Shown: positions 23,049 through 36,118 of the stretch, one piece after another
Numbering within the stretch: the stretch's first letter is position 1
Layout of the letters: each line of letters begins with the position of its first letter
Assembly (NCBI GenBank): GCA_030770545.1
Contig: CM061104.1
Location: 9,123,001-9,187,000, forward strand
Reading direction: 5' to 3'
Origin: Macropodus opercularis
Taxonomy: Eukaryota > Chordata > Actinopteri > Anabantiformes > Osphronemidae
DNA: 64,000 bases
Translations under genes and position numbers: made by a program
Notes under the pieces: model-generated
What the model was told of the DNA's origin: nothing
The model's database searches: none
Seen by the model: only the letters and a program-made list of their open reading frames with translations

Positions 23049-26000
23049 TATTCGAGGTGAAGGAATGTGTGTAAACGTGACAGCCGCATACACACACGAC
23101 TCTTCGTGCACGTACTGTACACACACAGCTTTGCGAGGCTTTTAAAAGAGAGACCATTGATCCCTTCGCGAGCAAGCGAAGCCGCTTACATCTTTCTGTT
23201 ACACAGGATTGGAGGTGCATTCTAATACAATTATGCTTATAAAAAAAAAAACGCTTGTATAGAAAAAAGGAGGCGCTGTCACCACGGCATCCGCTGCTTC
23301 AGGCTGTCCGAAGGCACTTCAGCGGTGACATAGAGAGAAGGAGCAAAATGAGTGGAACAAGGCCATTGTCGCAGGCAACATGTGGTTTAGAGCAACACGT
23401 ACAATTACATTCAGTGTCCAGGACAAAGCAAATCGTGCTTCCTTTCATGTGTTGTGTTGCTCCGTTTTTGGAAAGAAGGCCGTTTCCCTCTGAGCAAGGA
23501 CACGTGTAGGGCGACAGGGAAGGTGTGCGTGTCCCTGTGTGCGCTTGTGTGCGTAGTGGTGAGAAAGAATCACATTCACTGCATGCGTGTGCCCATCATG
23601 CATTGGACATGTGGCTCAGTGTGTGTGTGTGTGTGTGTTTTATGCAGAATATACTCCACAGAGCAGATGGCTGCATAGTGGCTTAGGAATCAATATTTAA
23701 GGGGAAAACATACCAACAATGCATCTGCATGTGTTTGCTGTACCCCTGTGATAAAATATTGACTCTCTGGTTTTTGCAAGAATTATCGGCTGTGGTCAAA
23801 AATAGGATTTGCAGCTTAGCGGCCTGTAGCTGCTTTGTGGAAGTGGTGATGACGGCTACACATTCGTGTCAAATGTGGATGTAGACAGGCAGTGTGGATG
23901 TTTGTCATGAAATACTGCCACCCACAGCAGATGTCAAAGCGTGTTGCTGGCAGTTGCTGTTACTTCTGTTTGAACGAGCAGAAGTGGAAGGAAAAGAGCA
24001 GCGGAGAGGGAAAGATGCCGCACTCAACTGATCCGTGTTTAGCTTTATTGTCAGATGCTTAATCCACTGCCTTTAATGTCAGACTAAGCATAGTTCAGCA
24101 TCATTCTGGGAACGAATAAGCCAAAATGTGCTCATGACCTTAGTCCCCAGCGCCACCAAGCAACTCTGTGATAGTTCAGTGTGTGTTTGTTTTTTCAGAT
24201 TTCAGATGTGATACTGAAGAATATCCTTCACTGTGTCCTAACAGGAATTTGATCTTGACGAAGAGCGAAACGAGGCCGTTTTTATTTTGAGTCAACAATA
24301 CACTATGTGAATGAACGGCACAGCTGATGGAGCTGCTATGACGTATCGTAGATTTCACACTACGCACAGATTGAGTTCTCGCTCCCATGAGAAAGTATGC
24401 AGTTGGGACATTTGGTCTGTGGAGGGCTTGACTTATGCGATCCGCTGAATCCCATTTGAGAGGAGAGCGAAATTCATCGAGGGAACCCACAGAGCAGATC
24501 GGATAGCAGGGACGCGTACACGCTGTTATTCAAGTATAGGTGACCCATGAAGAGAGGGGGAGCACTTCATACATCAGTATGTGCACCTACAGAGGTGTCG
24601 TCCCAGAGGAGCAGCCTATTTCTATTTTCATTTCTGTTTCCATAACACCGATGGGGTCCGCTGATGATATGTACAAAATATAATACTGTGCCATACATCT
24701 CATATACCGCTCTGATGCAATCAAAGCTCCAGTACAGACCCACCCTCGTCATGAAAAAAGAGAAAGTTATGTCTCAAATATATAAATAAGTCGGTGTCTT
24801 ACGATTACTTTAGGCAGTTGATTCTTCCTCCATGACGATTTGTTTAAAGGTGAGCTTTTAGCAGACCTGCTACGTTGTCAAATGAAGTCTTTCGAACACG
24901 TTCAGAGATTAAACACACTCGCGGCACATAATGACTCATGTTTGCTCACAGGTCTTTGGAACAGAGATGTGTGGCAAAGGCTTAATTAAAAGCATGCCAG
25001 TGCAGCCTGGAGTGAAATGCCTTCACCTGACTTCAATCTCTTTAGCTCATCTTTGTTTCTCCTCAGCTACCAGGGTGACGGGACCACACTCCTGACGGAT
25101 GACTGCGCCAAATAGCAGAAACGAGCTCGAGCTCAGACTTGTGGTTGATGCGTTGAAATGTAATTAATGTGAGAGCAGGTGTTAACAGAAATACTCATGC
25201 TGACCTGCAGTAGATATGGGCAATATGTTGCTTTTGTGGGTGTTTGTGCAGTAAGAGAATGACAAAAAATCTAACTGTTAAGTTTCAGGAAACGGGAGGG
25301 AGAAATATCAAGTCAGCCACTTTGGTTTTGTTGTGCAGGAGTAAATTCGGTGCCATCTACGTGTCCTGTAGCGTAGTTTTTCCTGTCAGTCGTATGTGTT
25401 AACCACAATAAAACAATGAACTGACATTAAAGGAAGATGTAAATTTCACGCTAACCTGCTCAGCGAACATACTGTGTTTGAAGACCTTGTGCCAACAAGG
25501 AGGAGCAGTGACCTCTGAACATTAATGAGAGCTGAGTGTTGGTCTCGGAGGAGCCGTTTTCTGGCCCCTCTTCCTCCTCACACGGTCCGAGGTGACTGGG
25601 CATGGCTTACAGGATGTGATCGGGTGTAAATTAAAACTTCATTAAGCGTCAGTGTTGATTAGCACAGCGGTGGAAGAAGGCTGTGCTTTAAGTTCATATC
25701 ATATATTGTCGCATATATAATTCCTGGCATCTCAGACACTCAGCTTTGATTGTAGCACATTGTTTTTCATTTTGAATAATCGTTGCATATTCACATAGAC
25801 ATGAATAAGTGGGTCAAAGTTCAGAGTAGGTGTAACACTATGATGCATCAGCCCAAATGCAGGGATTTAATCACACACACTGATACATGCAAATATACCA
25901 CTGGGAGGTTTTTACACATCATTAAAATGATCCAAGGCTGAACAACAAAGTCGTAAAAATAAATTGTTGGGTTTGCAAAAATGTTTTATTATATGCTTTA

Positions 26001-27259
26001 ACAATACAAAGGACAATATGGAATCTAACAATCTTTTCAAATCTAAAGTAAACACATGTGTGCGACTAATAATTAATTAATCTGCATGCATTTGGATTGT
26101 AAAAGGTGGTGGAGACAGAACACAATACAATAGTTAGTAATTGTGTTATCAGGTAGTTAGATGGGAATCGTACTTTCATAGAGTTTCTACAAGTGTGTTT
26201 ATGTGTTTAGGAGCAGTGTGGATGATTCCTGCGTCTTTCATTTCTTCACACACAGACCATGCGCCCTGTGAGGAGGGTGTCCCATGTGCCAAACAACCCC
26301 CTTTCACCCGGCTCTGCCTTTTTTCTGCTGCTTCTCCTCTGTCAATTACCACACGCGCTTTGCAATGCAGATGGAGCGGGATGCTGCGTAAATCCGTTCC
26401 GCTTTTACTCGACGAGCGCGCACACACACATGCGACCTAGGGAATTATGGTTTTCTAAGAATCTGCAGGCTGGGGCCGATAACATAGAGTCTGCCCACAA
26501 GTGTGTCTGCAGGCATGCGTTAAGTAGAGTGTGCGCGAGTGAGAGACCCTAATCGTTTACCTTCCTATTGTCCTCGTCCATCTGCATCTTCTCATTCTTT
26601 TCTTCACGGACACTTTAAAAAAAATCAGATACAGCAAAACACATTGATTTCAACACCCTCCGCAGTATGACGCACACGTTACCACCATGAAATCCTGATG
26701 CGTTATGTCAGTTTTGTTATGAACATTGACTTGGCATTACCTTAATTCACCCCTAACACCTGCGAGCCTCCACCCACCGCAAACACACTCACAGTTGACT
26801 GTACAATGTATCACTGAGTAGCTTTAACAGCTTTTACAGTCATTTTAAAACTCTTTCTCTTAAAGCTGCCAACTTGCCAAGAGGGCCTGGAAAATCCTGC
26901 ACTTCTGGCTGGAATCATACGCATAAAGGATGGAACATACTGCCTCACACACACATACTTCCACCCCACGAGCACAATGTGATTATTGTCCCAAGTGTGT
27001 AATAGCCAATAGAGCCAATAGATCATCGCTGAAGCCAACCAGTGCTGCCAATGCCACGTGACGCTGCACGGTTATTCGAAAAGGATGTGCTCGAGGTGAT
27101 TAAATCGTGACCGTACAGATGTTACCCTCAGCGACGACGTCCGTGTGTACAAAACACACAAAAGAGAACTTAAAAAAAAAAAAAAAGGTGTTCCTGGTTC
27201 ACTTCTCTCCCAGCTGCCTCAGGCCCTTTCAATTAATGGAAGGTTTAAGCAAGTGCAAG
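23049..27259. other. intergenic, 3' flank of irx2
   Basis: No gene is recognised. A short GT tract lies at about 23622-23638. Much of 24780-26150 is AT-rich with scattered complex sequence (for example about 25480-25700, with GAACATTAATGAG and TTCATTAAGCG). All open frames are under 105 codons and lack any family signature. Confidence 0.45.
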
Positions 27260-27286
27260 TACACACACACACACACACACACACAC
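27260..27286. repeat. (AC)n microsatellite
   Basis: About 13 AC units, 75 bases after a 15-base poly-A run. Confidence 0.95.
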
Positions 27287-27865
27287 GGACACATCAAAAC
27301 CTCTGCTTAGGGGTTCTGCTCAATGACAGATAGGTTACAGCCCAGTAAAAATTAATGATGAAGACAAATTGGAGCAGCACCTGGCTAGCGATTTATCAAA
27401 GCCCTGCAGCTGAGACAGAGCTTTTTTTTTTTTTGCCTGTGAGGGAATCGAACGCATTTCATTGAGAAGTACTTTCAAACCACCACATAGAGAGAAAGCA
27501 AGAAGGGGAATGGAGAGAGAATGGGATGTATGGATGTGTTTGAAGGGAAGCTCACTGACCTCATCTTTCAAATTGTAGCCAGTCAGAAATGCAACACACA
27601 AGATGAAAGATGAGAGACAGTAAGAGAGAAACAAGCACTGACTTGAAAGATCAGAGACTTTTTTCCCCTGTAAAGTTATTAATAATATTCTTGACCACAA
27701 TTCATTTTGACAAATCGCCACGCAGGGCATCAGGGGAGTTTGACTGTGTTAAACATTGCCTCACACCCAGCGTTTGATAACCTCCCCACCTGCACACGCT
27801 CAACCACCAACACTCCTCCTGCAGGATATTTGATGGAAAGATAAGCTCAGATGGCAACGATACTT

Positions 27866-27882
27866 CCCCCCCCCCCCCCCCC
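27866..27882. repeat. poly-C run, 17 bases
   Basis: Seventeen consecutive C residues ending in CACAC. Confidence 0.95.
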
Positions 27883-27899
27883 ACACTAAATTTATCTCT

Positions 27900-28300
27900 A
27901 GCAGGAGAAAATTCTCAAAGCAATTAGAAACACATGAAAAGGATGTGGGCGAACATGAACCTAAGATGAGTGGAGCGAACTTAATAGTGGCTCTTAGAAA
28001 GTAGAAATGGCCAATTAGGAAGCTGTCAGGTGTCTTTTACCTTGAGTTTCTAATGCCACGTGATCCTCAGCAGATATAGTTCTGAAGCACTTGACTGATG
28101 TTCATTTTGATATGAAGGTCACGTCACAGCTCTCTGAAATCAAAACTTTAGTTATGATGGCGGCGAGAAATGAGTCTGATTGGAGGCAGCATGAAGTTAA
28201 TTGAACAAATTAAAAACTGCTGAGATGATCAAACTACCTCACTTCGTACACTGAATTAACTGATCGCCATCCAAAACCATTTGAATGCAGCGATCAAAAC
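27900..28300. other. candidate conserved non-coding element
   Basis: About 400 repeat-free bases include GCAATTAGAAAC, GCCAATTAGGAAG, AGTTAATTGAAC, a CACGTGATC E-box-like site and a YY1-type ATGGCGGCG. It looks like a developmental enhancer. No coding frame is present. Conservation was not tested. Confidence 0.33.
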
Positions 28301-28785
28301 CAAGGCTTTAATAAAGCAGGTATTCTGCCATGATAGATGCTGTTTTCCTAATTAACAAACATACAGTCCATAAAATGAAATAACAAAACAAAGGCGAGAA
28401 GAAGCTGTGAATGTTGTTTTTTTTTTCAAAGACTCACTGTGACGTTATGCATCTATTACAAAGCTTGGCCTTTGAATTTGTGGTTTTGCCAGTCAGTTCC
28501 ACATTATAATCAACACTCTACCAAATCAAAAAGCACACTTATCCACACAAGACTGCAGTTTGCGTCGCTACAGAGTGTGCACATCGGCCCGTCACTAGAG
28601 GCAAGGTTACCTTTGTTGTTTTTGGCTCTCCTTGCCAGATGCCTGTTGTAGGTGCTTCTCCCTCAAGCACTTTGCGGCTGCTGGAATGCACACGAGCGCA
28701 CACACACTAACAAGCACTCGAATGCTCCACGCAGGCACATTACTCCACGCATGCAAACTCAGTCCACCCTGTGACACCTCAAGCA

Positions 28786-28812
28786 CACACAGACCCACAC
28801 AGACCCACACAG
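28786..28812. repeat. 10-base tandem repeat, about 2.7 copies
   Basis: The unit CACACAGACC repeats with a period of ten. Confidence 0.85.
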
Positions 28813-29375
28813 TCCACCCCCACTACCCCTGGGTGATGAACAACATCTGCTTATCCGTCCCTCCGTCCCTGCCCCTGGCGTGGCTGCTGGCTTCCTCCTG
28901 GCTCCACTGTCACAATGTCATCTCGCCTGCTTCACTGTCACCCGTTACTAAAATGTGTAGTGACAATGGGGCTTTTTACACAGGCCCCTTCCCTCACATC
29001 AGCCGGGGACCAGCGGGCCCCAGCCTGCATGCGCACGGTCCGATAAAACCATGTGGAGTCATCTCCCGAGGCTGCTGGGAGTATTCCCATGGTTTCCCAC
29101 AAGACTTTACATGATGGGGCCTACACTTAATGTGAAAAAGTAATTGATTACCTGCTTTGGGTTAGTATGGGACATTTGAATCCTCTGTGTTCCATATTAC
29201 CTGATCGTTTAATAGTGAAATGAGATTTGCGAGCTTGTCTCTGCCGTATGTTTTACTGTTGCTACTACTACTGAGAAACATTTATCACACGTCCGTCGCA
29301 TTCCTGAGCACGGCTGCGTGCACCCTCTGCCTTGGCTTGTATGCGTCTGCCCTGCCTCTAAATAAACTATTGTAG

Positions 29376-29389
29376 CTGCAGGGGGCAGG
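29376..29389 (+). promoter_or_regulatory. CTCF-like motif (plus orientation)
   Basis: CTGCAGGGGGCAGG fits the CTCF core with one mismatch at the second position. It points right, towards the minus-oriented motifs at 46.4 and 52 kb. Confidence 0.3.
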
Positions 29390-32300
29390 TCACTGAGGAT
29401 GTTGCTGCAGAAGCACATTCTGTCCATCTCCCTGTTTCTCCCTCTCTCTTCCCGTGTTGGCCAGTGGGTCTCTGTTACTTACAGGCCTGCAGTCTTTTGA
29501 CACAGACAGATGACATATTTATTAGCTTGTCAGGTCCTCCTCTGCCCTCCCCCTTTCTACACACACACACACACACAAACTCTTTCTTTTCTCTCACACG
29601 CACATCTACAAAGAGGGAGCCACAATAAAGCTGACACGTAGACACGCACTTGAATTCACAATGACTGCTGAGTTACCATTGTGCCAACTTTACCATCTAG
29701 ACGCGTTCTTCTCTTTTTCCCCTTGTGTTTTTTTTTTTCATTTTTCTCTTTTCTCTCCCTCTCTCCTATATCTAAGCTAAACAAAACAATTGGCTCCAGT
29801 GATGACTAATTGGGACGGGCTCCCGTGGTGAGGTGCGGGCAAAGCGCTTGATGAGGCATAAAATGATGATTAATTAATTTACTGCTCAGTTGGTCATCAA
29901 ACTGAGAGCTTTATGAGACTCCCAGCAGTCAGCCAGCCCAGCTCAGAGCAGCGCACTCATACACACAACATCCCCACACACACAAATAGGCTTTTGGTGC
30001 TGCCAGGCATCAAACTGTACATGCACACACACATAGAATCACTCCATGGTGCTTCCTACGGTCTTCACAGAGTGAGCACTGACTTAGTGAAGCATAAAAA
30101 TTACAAAGGAGATGAAGGCCTCTTCACCTGTGACTGATAAATAACAACAGCAATCAGGTCTATGGAAAGCAAATCAGTCAAACCATGAACTATAATAAGG
30201 TTACATCCAGTTCTTCAGTTACACAAACTGTCAGTCAAGCAATTCACCAAAAGCTTTAAGTCAGTGAACCAAATCCTTATTCTTATACAATATGATTTCA
30301 CACATTGTTTGACCTGTACTAGTTTGTAGAAATAATAAGACATAAACTAGAATGCAGAAGAGAACAACATTAGATTCACAGAATTAAAAAAATGAAATGA
30401 AAATTAAAAACGTGGGAGGCAAATAAGTTGTTTGGAGAAATGGTTCGAAACAGAGAACGTTTTGAATTGTGTCTTACGTTTGTTGAATGACCCATTGTTT
30501 TTTAATTGTTAGCTCTAGAAGTCGTTGCTTGTTTCAGTTCTCAGATGACCAGATTGAGATTTGTTTTGTTTGTTCTTTAATTAAACTGATAATTCCTTGT
30601 TTACATGTGTCTTTGACAGTTGATGCCCAGGGCGTCGTTGGCCTTGTCGTGAGATAACACATCCTCCACGGCTTGTTTCGGCAGGTGTAACCAAGTGGTT
30701 TGCATAAATGTTTGCAGCGAGTAGCACCTGGTACCATGAGCTCCCCCACACAAGGAAATGTGCTGCATGGGAAGTATATGAATATGTATTCATATGCATG
30801 CATGAACATAGAAACGATTAGATTTACCTGTTTTGACTCTTACCATGTAAGACTCTGCTACTAAATGTTTTGTGTACATACTGTGCCTGTAACAAGAGAG
30901 AAAAGAGTGCAGGACAGCAGGAGAGCAGAAAAAAGCATCGCGGAGAGAAACACCTGGGCTTTGAAACAGGCCACCGCATCTTCATTCCATTCTAGTTTTT
31001 TTTTCCAGCCCCGTCAGTGTGATTGATCATCTGCCAATCTCTCTAGAATACACCTCTGTTTTCTTTCCTCTTTTTTCTCCAACACCCAACTGATATGCAA
31101 ATGACGCATAGCGAGTCAGAAGGAGGAAGAAGTGCCAAGTAAAATATTTTAAGCACAGGCATTAGAATCTCTTTCAAAGCATCTCAGCGTTGTACAACAA
31201 TGATCGTCTCTTCATCATCAAAAGGCTGCTTGTCAGGATTATGCAACACATGCAAGGAGGTGCCGTTGTTGTTAGTTTTGATTGTTTGAGACTCCTGGTT
31301 GTCTTTTATGTCCCTGTCGTATTACGCGTTTGAATAGGGATCACGCAGTACTGTCTATATGGAAGAATTTGCTTTGTCTGTGGCTTAACTGTAAATCATC
31401 ACTAAATCAACAATGGCATTGTTCTGCGCTTAGCCTGGGTAATTAAACAAGACATTTCTGAAAAATCCCACACAGGCAGTACGGAGCCTGGCTTCATGTC
31501 GGATTTGTTGCACGCCAAACAAGAATGTCTTCAGTCACGAGTTGTTTTTTCAGAATGTTGCAACATGCATTTCAACACTGTTCACCTTTGAATCTCACTT
31601 TACACCGTCATACAAAAAATCTCCATGCTAAGTTTTGATATTTGTGTTCCCATTTGAACGTTTATCCATGTTTGGGAATCGATCACCCACTGGATGTTTG
31701 TAAACTCAAAACGCTAATGTCACTTTATAATCAGCTCTGTGCTCATGTGAAGAATGAAATGCAGAGTTGCTTCAAGGATTGAATCTGGTGATGCTACATC
31801 TTTTGTTGTGTTGGGACAGAAACGTGGACCGAGACACAACAGTCAACTGTGTCTTGCGTTGGTAAGGTCACTTCATTCAGATGGGAACGGTCAAGATCAC
31901 ATTCATTTGAAGTGTTTATTAATGCATAAATTATTGATTTAGTTGCCTTGAAATTAACACTTATTTATGATGGTTGTTGTGTCTTTAAATATTTAAAAAA
32001 TTAAAAAACGAATTCATAAAATCATTAAAAAGCCATCGTTCAGAACACGCCTTAAATTTAACTCAACAAGTCCACTTTGTGTGCTAAGCGTGGCTGATGA
32101 AAGCAGTCTGTCCAGTAGCCGACACGTTGCGCTTGAGGCAGGTTACCTGGAAGTGTTTTAAACAAAATAACATTCTAATGTCAACCACCCACATTGTTTC
32201 TCTGGTTATTGACACAGATCAAAGTACTGACTCTGTGTCAAAGAATGTATGACAGATGAAAAATGATCAACATCATTCATCACTGTAACACTTTGCATAG

Positions 32301-33023
32301 GCAGGGCCTGGTTATACATATATATGTATAGCAGTCAGTGAAGTGAAGCCTGTATGCTCTAGCTACTGACAAAACAATTTCACACTTTAAAACCCAAACA
32401 ATTAATGAATTTAAAAATAATACTTTACAACAAACAACAGCTGGATGGCAACCTTTACTTTACCTTACGCATCAACAATGGAGGTGGAGAACATGGTCCA
32501 CTCTGTCTCCAGCCTCCCCCTGGATCTACTTAGGGCTGTCCGGCTTCATCCGCCACCAGTGGACGACACAACCATCACACAACCAGAGGCTCTAGGAAGG
32601 CCTGATACTCTCTATGTCAGCGGTGTTAAAGTGGCCCAAGTGAGGCTAACAACAGACAACTCAGTAACAGTGAACATTAACAGAAGCAATACAACCTATT
32701 GGTCAGTTTGTCTATTCTGCTCTCTGGTCTTGCAAGATGTGTGTCTTCCCTCCTTCCTTCACCAAGTCTCATAATTGCTTTAGGACTCGGTGCATCAGCT
32801 CCTGAATTCAAAGGTGGAGAGTAATAATTGGATTTGCAGCAAACATGCTGAGCTGTGTTGCTCTCACTGTTCAGTGCTGTCCTCAGGGGTACACACTGGG
32901 CTTTATATGCTGGATCCACAGACCTACAACCCAACACGCTCTATATAGGAGAACTTATACACAGCAGCAGTATGTGTCTGTGGCTTGTGTACTATCTGTA
33001 GAGTGAGGTTATTTAAGAAATCG

Positions 33024-33025
<2 letters not shown>

Positions 33026-33067
<42 letters not shown>
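33026..33067. repeat. (GT)n microsatellite, 21 units
   Basis: A perfect GT array. A second interrupted GT array follows 130 bases later. Confidence 0.97.
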
Positions 33068-33068
<1 letters not shown>

Positions 33069-33198
33069 CTTTCCATTGGTATCAAAAGGTTTATCTGACA
33101 AATTGTGGAAGACTTAAGACTGAGCCTTAAATTAATGTTTGTTGGTGTTTACATGTGAGAGCAAAGCCATAAAGCAGCAGAGAGGAGCATACTGTACT

Positions 33199-33232
33199 GT
33201 GTGTGTGTGGGTGTGTGTGTGTGTGTGTGTGT
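33199..33232. repeat. (GT)n microsatellite, interrupted
   Basis: GT units interrupted once by GGG. Confidence 0.93.
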
Positions 33233-34644
33233 TCTTTGGGGCCTGACAACAAGATGTCTGTAGCTGCAGGTGAAGAGCTTTGGCTGAGACTCTGATGCAG
33301 TCTCCTTGGCAGGCTTAAGTCAGCGCCACATCAAAGCTTAGACCCTGGAGGAATGAGAGTGTGCACTGTGTTTGTTGTGCGTATAGGTTTGTAATTCTGC
33401 CTTTTTTTTCCATCTATGCTGATGCCGTTGGCGTTTCTAACAGCTCTTGAGGGTGTGCTAATGATGGATCCTCCCCCAGATGTCGGAGATACAGTATTCA
33501 CATACTGTAAACGCTGCTGTCTGTCTCCCTGTGCACTTTGCGTTGTTCACCAGACGTCTTCAGCTGTTTTGCCATCATCAGGTTGGTGGTTATTCTCCGT
33601 TTGTCTTGCCTAAATGTGCAGAGCTGTTTAATTTACCGCATATAACGTTTTATACAGCAGCATAATGTTTTGGCAACTACACAATTCGCCACAGAGAGAA
33701 GGAAATGAAACTTTTCTCTGGGGTCAGAGACACATAGCAACAACTCTGAATAAGTCATGCCCACAAACAAAGAACACTGGTCATTGTGCTCGCTACATGG
33801 CCCGTTATTGCAAATGACAAATGGTCTTTCATGTCTCCTTAACTTCTTCTGCTGTTAGTTAACATTTGCTCTTGGGTCTTTCAGGTGCGAGTCCATTCCA
33901 TTACTGGACATTCTTCTGGGGCCGAGCAGGGCTGACAAACAAGGAAAAGAATTGTAATACACCACTGACCACCTGCAGTAAGAGAGTGTTTAGCTTCAGG
34001 CTATGTCCTGAGGACACAATGCAGCGAACCGCAGCGGCGCGTCTGTCCATGAAAGATTTAAACACAGACCAGGCCCATCAGAAAACCTTCCCAACAAGAC
34101 AGGGTGGGTGGACGGAGTCCGCTGTTTGCCTCCCTCAGCGCTCTGCTGTGTCAGAAATGTTTCACCTTGCACTAGCGGCACTTACAGTATACACACACAA
34201 GCGCACGTTAAACTGGACAGGTGAATGAAGAGGCCGCGCTCTAGACCTTGTACAGCTTGTCACTTCACTTCATATTCTACCTGACAGAGAGATTCATGCA
34301 GCCCAGCGTCCAGAGACAATTCTTCATCCTCAGCGCAAAGGACAAAGCTTAATGTACTTACAGCCAGCCACTGCCTTCTGATTTTGACAGGTGCCATGTT
34401 TGGCAGCTGATAATATTTCTTCAGTGTAGAAAGCATTTTCAGACAGTGACACCAAATGTACAAATTCATATTCTGAAAAGATTATTTAAAACTAAAAACA
34501 GGTATCAGAAATGTGTTGAGTTAGGTTTTAGGATGTTGATGTGCTCTCCTGCTTATTGCCCAGATGACCTCTTGCTCACCAACAGACAGCAGTAAGCAGA
34601 GTCGCCCGAATCTCAAATTATTTATAAGCCACACACCACACCAG

Positions 34645-34668
34645 CCCCCCCCCCCCCCCCCCCCCCCC
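34645..34668. repeat. poly-C run, 24 bases
   Basis: Twenty-four consecutive C residues immediately after a CA-rich patch. Confidence 0.95.
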
Positions 34669-34947
34669 TTCTACTCTAATTTGGCTTTGTCAGAGTCTGT
34701 GTGAGTAAGTGCATTATACAGTACACATCTGCTGCTGGAGTGCACATTTGTTTGCTTGTTCCACTTAGTTTTTAAATTAAGTGGCGTAGTTGCAAAGGAT
34801 GCTTGATGCAGCAACAACGGTCCACTGAACTTTTGATGCACTAAATAGTTAATGAGCGATTTGATTAGGACCAAGAGGCCCCCCTCTAATAGCACAGATG
34901 AGATCAGTGTCTGGGACAAAGGGGGAAGATGATCGGACACTGTCTGA

Positions 34948-34977
34948 CATACAGACACATACAGACACATACAGACC
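34948..34977. repeat. 10-base tandem repeat, three copies
   Basis: The unit ACATACAGAC is repeated three times with no or little change. Confidence 0.9.
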
Positions 34978-35388
34978 ACCATTTGCACCACAGAGGCACA
35001 AACGACTGTAAAGTGGGTTTCAGCCGTTCAGTAGGCTTAGTTATATTGCTAAACACAGCTATGTTGACTTTGCATATTTCGTTTTATCATTTTGTATAAA
35101 CTTAATGTTAGAAACTCCGTGTAGCCGCACAGGTGGCGTCATTTGTCCTTCAAGCATGTCCATTTCCTTTCATTCACTGTATAATTATTACTTGTGCACA
35201 CTCGTATACACACACACTCAGTCTACTTATAAGCAGCAGCCACAACAACAAGCACTAATGTCACAGCGTCCTCTTCTGCGCTTCTTTCCTCTATCCACTC
35301 AATAATTCAGTGCAAGGTGTCAGACAAAGCTGCCCTGGCTCATACAACCCCTGTAAAAGACACCGCCGCCTGCTCCGCTGATTTACAT

Positions 35389-35400
35389 CCCCCCCCCCCC
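35389..35400. repeat. poly-C run, 12 bases
   Basis: Twelve consecutive C residues. Confidence 0.9.
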
Positions 35401-35949
35401 GCTCCCCACCTCGCCTCAGCCTCCTTGACACAATTAAACATTTGTCTAAGCGTTTAGAGGTGAATGCATGTGAAAACAAACCAGCGGTAGTTTACTTGGG
35501 TAGAAGCGCTTTGCGACTTTTTTGGGATTCCCGAATCAAATGATTTGCTCACGTCCTTGAACGTTGTGACATGAATTAGTACAAAATCTCTAAATACATG
35601 CTGTGGCCTATAATGACCGACAGGTAGCTCTTGAGTTTAGGATCTGTTCAGTATGTTTCCGTAAAGTTCTTTCGTTTTTCACTTACAATAACTCCAGCTT
35701 ATCAGCACAGTACAGACCCATCGCGTTCACTGAAAACCCCCCAAAACCTTTATTTACTCCATTTTTCACAACATGTTGAGGATCGGCTCAGTACTAGTGT
35801 TGAAACAGCTCCCGCCCGCTTCTTTTTGTTTGTTTCTGTGACTAATGGTGTGAGATTCACTCATGTATAACTTATACACTTCTCCTTGAGCAGGTAATTG
35901 GATCTGGTCTGTGACTCGAGAGGTCAATCCAGTTATTGCGTTTGGGCGA

Positions 35950-35971
35950 AAATAAATAAATAAATAAATAA
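35950..35971. repeat. (AAAT)n microsatellite
   Basis: About five AAAT units. Confidence 0.9.
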
Positions 35972-36016
35972 GGACGGCGGGGAGGCGTCATTGCAGCACC
36001 GCTCGCCGGCTGAAAG

Positions 36017-36118
36017 ACACATGTACGGGCAGACAAACATAAAGACAATGACACAGGAGGTCAGATGAGGAGGCGCTGGCAGAGCAGGAGGTACACATGT
36101 GAGCACTTAAACACATGT
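36017..36118. promoter_or_regulatory. cluster of three ACACATGT sites (Irx-type ACAnnTGT)
   Basis: ACACATGT occurs at 36017-36024, 36093-36100 and 36111-36118, all in the same orientation, the last two with an 18-base period. ACAnnTGT is the reported in vivo binding motif of Iroquois proteins. A feedback element for the Irx cluster is an inference. Confidence 0.3.

Larger units (their letters stand above)
28301..32312. other. intergenic, 3' flank of irx2
   Basis: No gene is recognised. The 160-codon frame at 28632-29114 runs through CA-rich repeats and has a Cys/His/Ser composition unlike a folded protein. A possible enhancer lies at about 29770-29940 (GATGATTAATTAATTTACTG). TGATTGAT at 31020 is a PBX/HOX-type site. 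Confidence 0.45.
33233..36016. other. intergenic, 3' flank of irx2
   Basis: No gene is recognised. Apart from poly-C runs and short tandem repeats listed separately, the sequence is ordinary. The 120-codon frame at 33866-34228 has no recognisable domain. Confidence 0.45.

Noticed and set aside
27440..27530. tRNA-like B-box (GTTCGATTCC on the reverse strand)
   Set aside because: No matching A-box, T-stem or acceptor stem could be formed around it.
28632..29114. 160-codon + strand open frame rich in Cys, His, Ser and Pro
   Set aside because: It runs through CA-rich and tandem-repeat sequence, resembles no family, and has no promoter or splice context.
32445..32774. 109-codon + strand open frame
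   Set aside because: It looks protein-like in composition at first, but no domain is recognised and no splice or promoter context supports it.
33342..33393. Alternative irx2 last exon giving Asp-Pro and later Val-Cys-Thr-Val, as in tetrapod tails
   Set aside because: The acceptor has no pyrimidine tract, it lies 16 kb downstream, and the rest of the tail does not match; probably coincidence.
35123..35140. CTCF-like CACAGGTGGCG
   Set aside because: Only the right half of the core matches; three mismatches in the left half.
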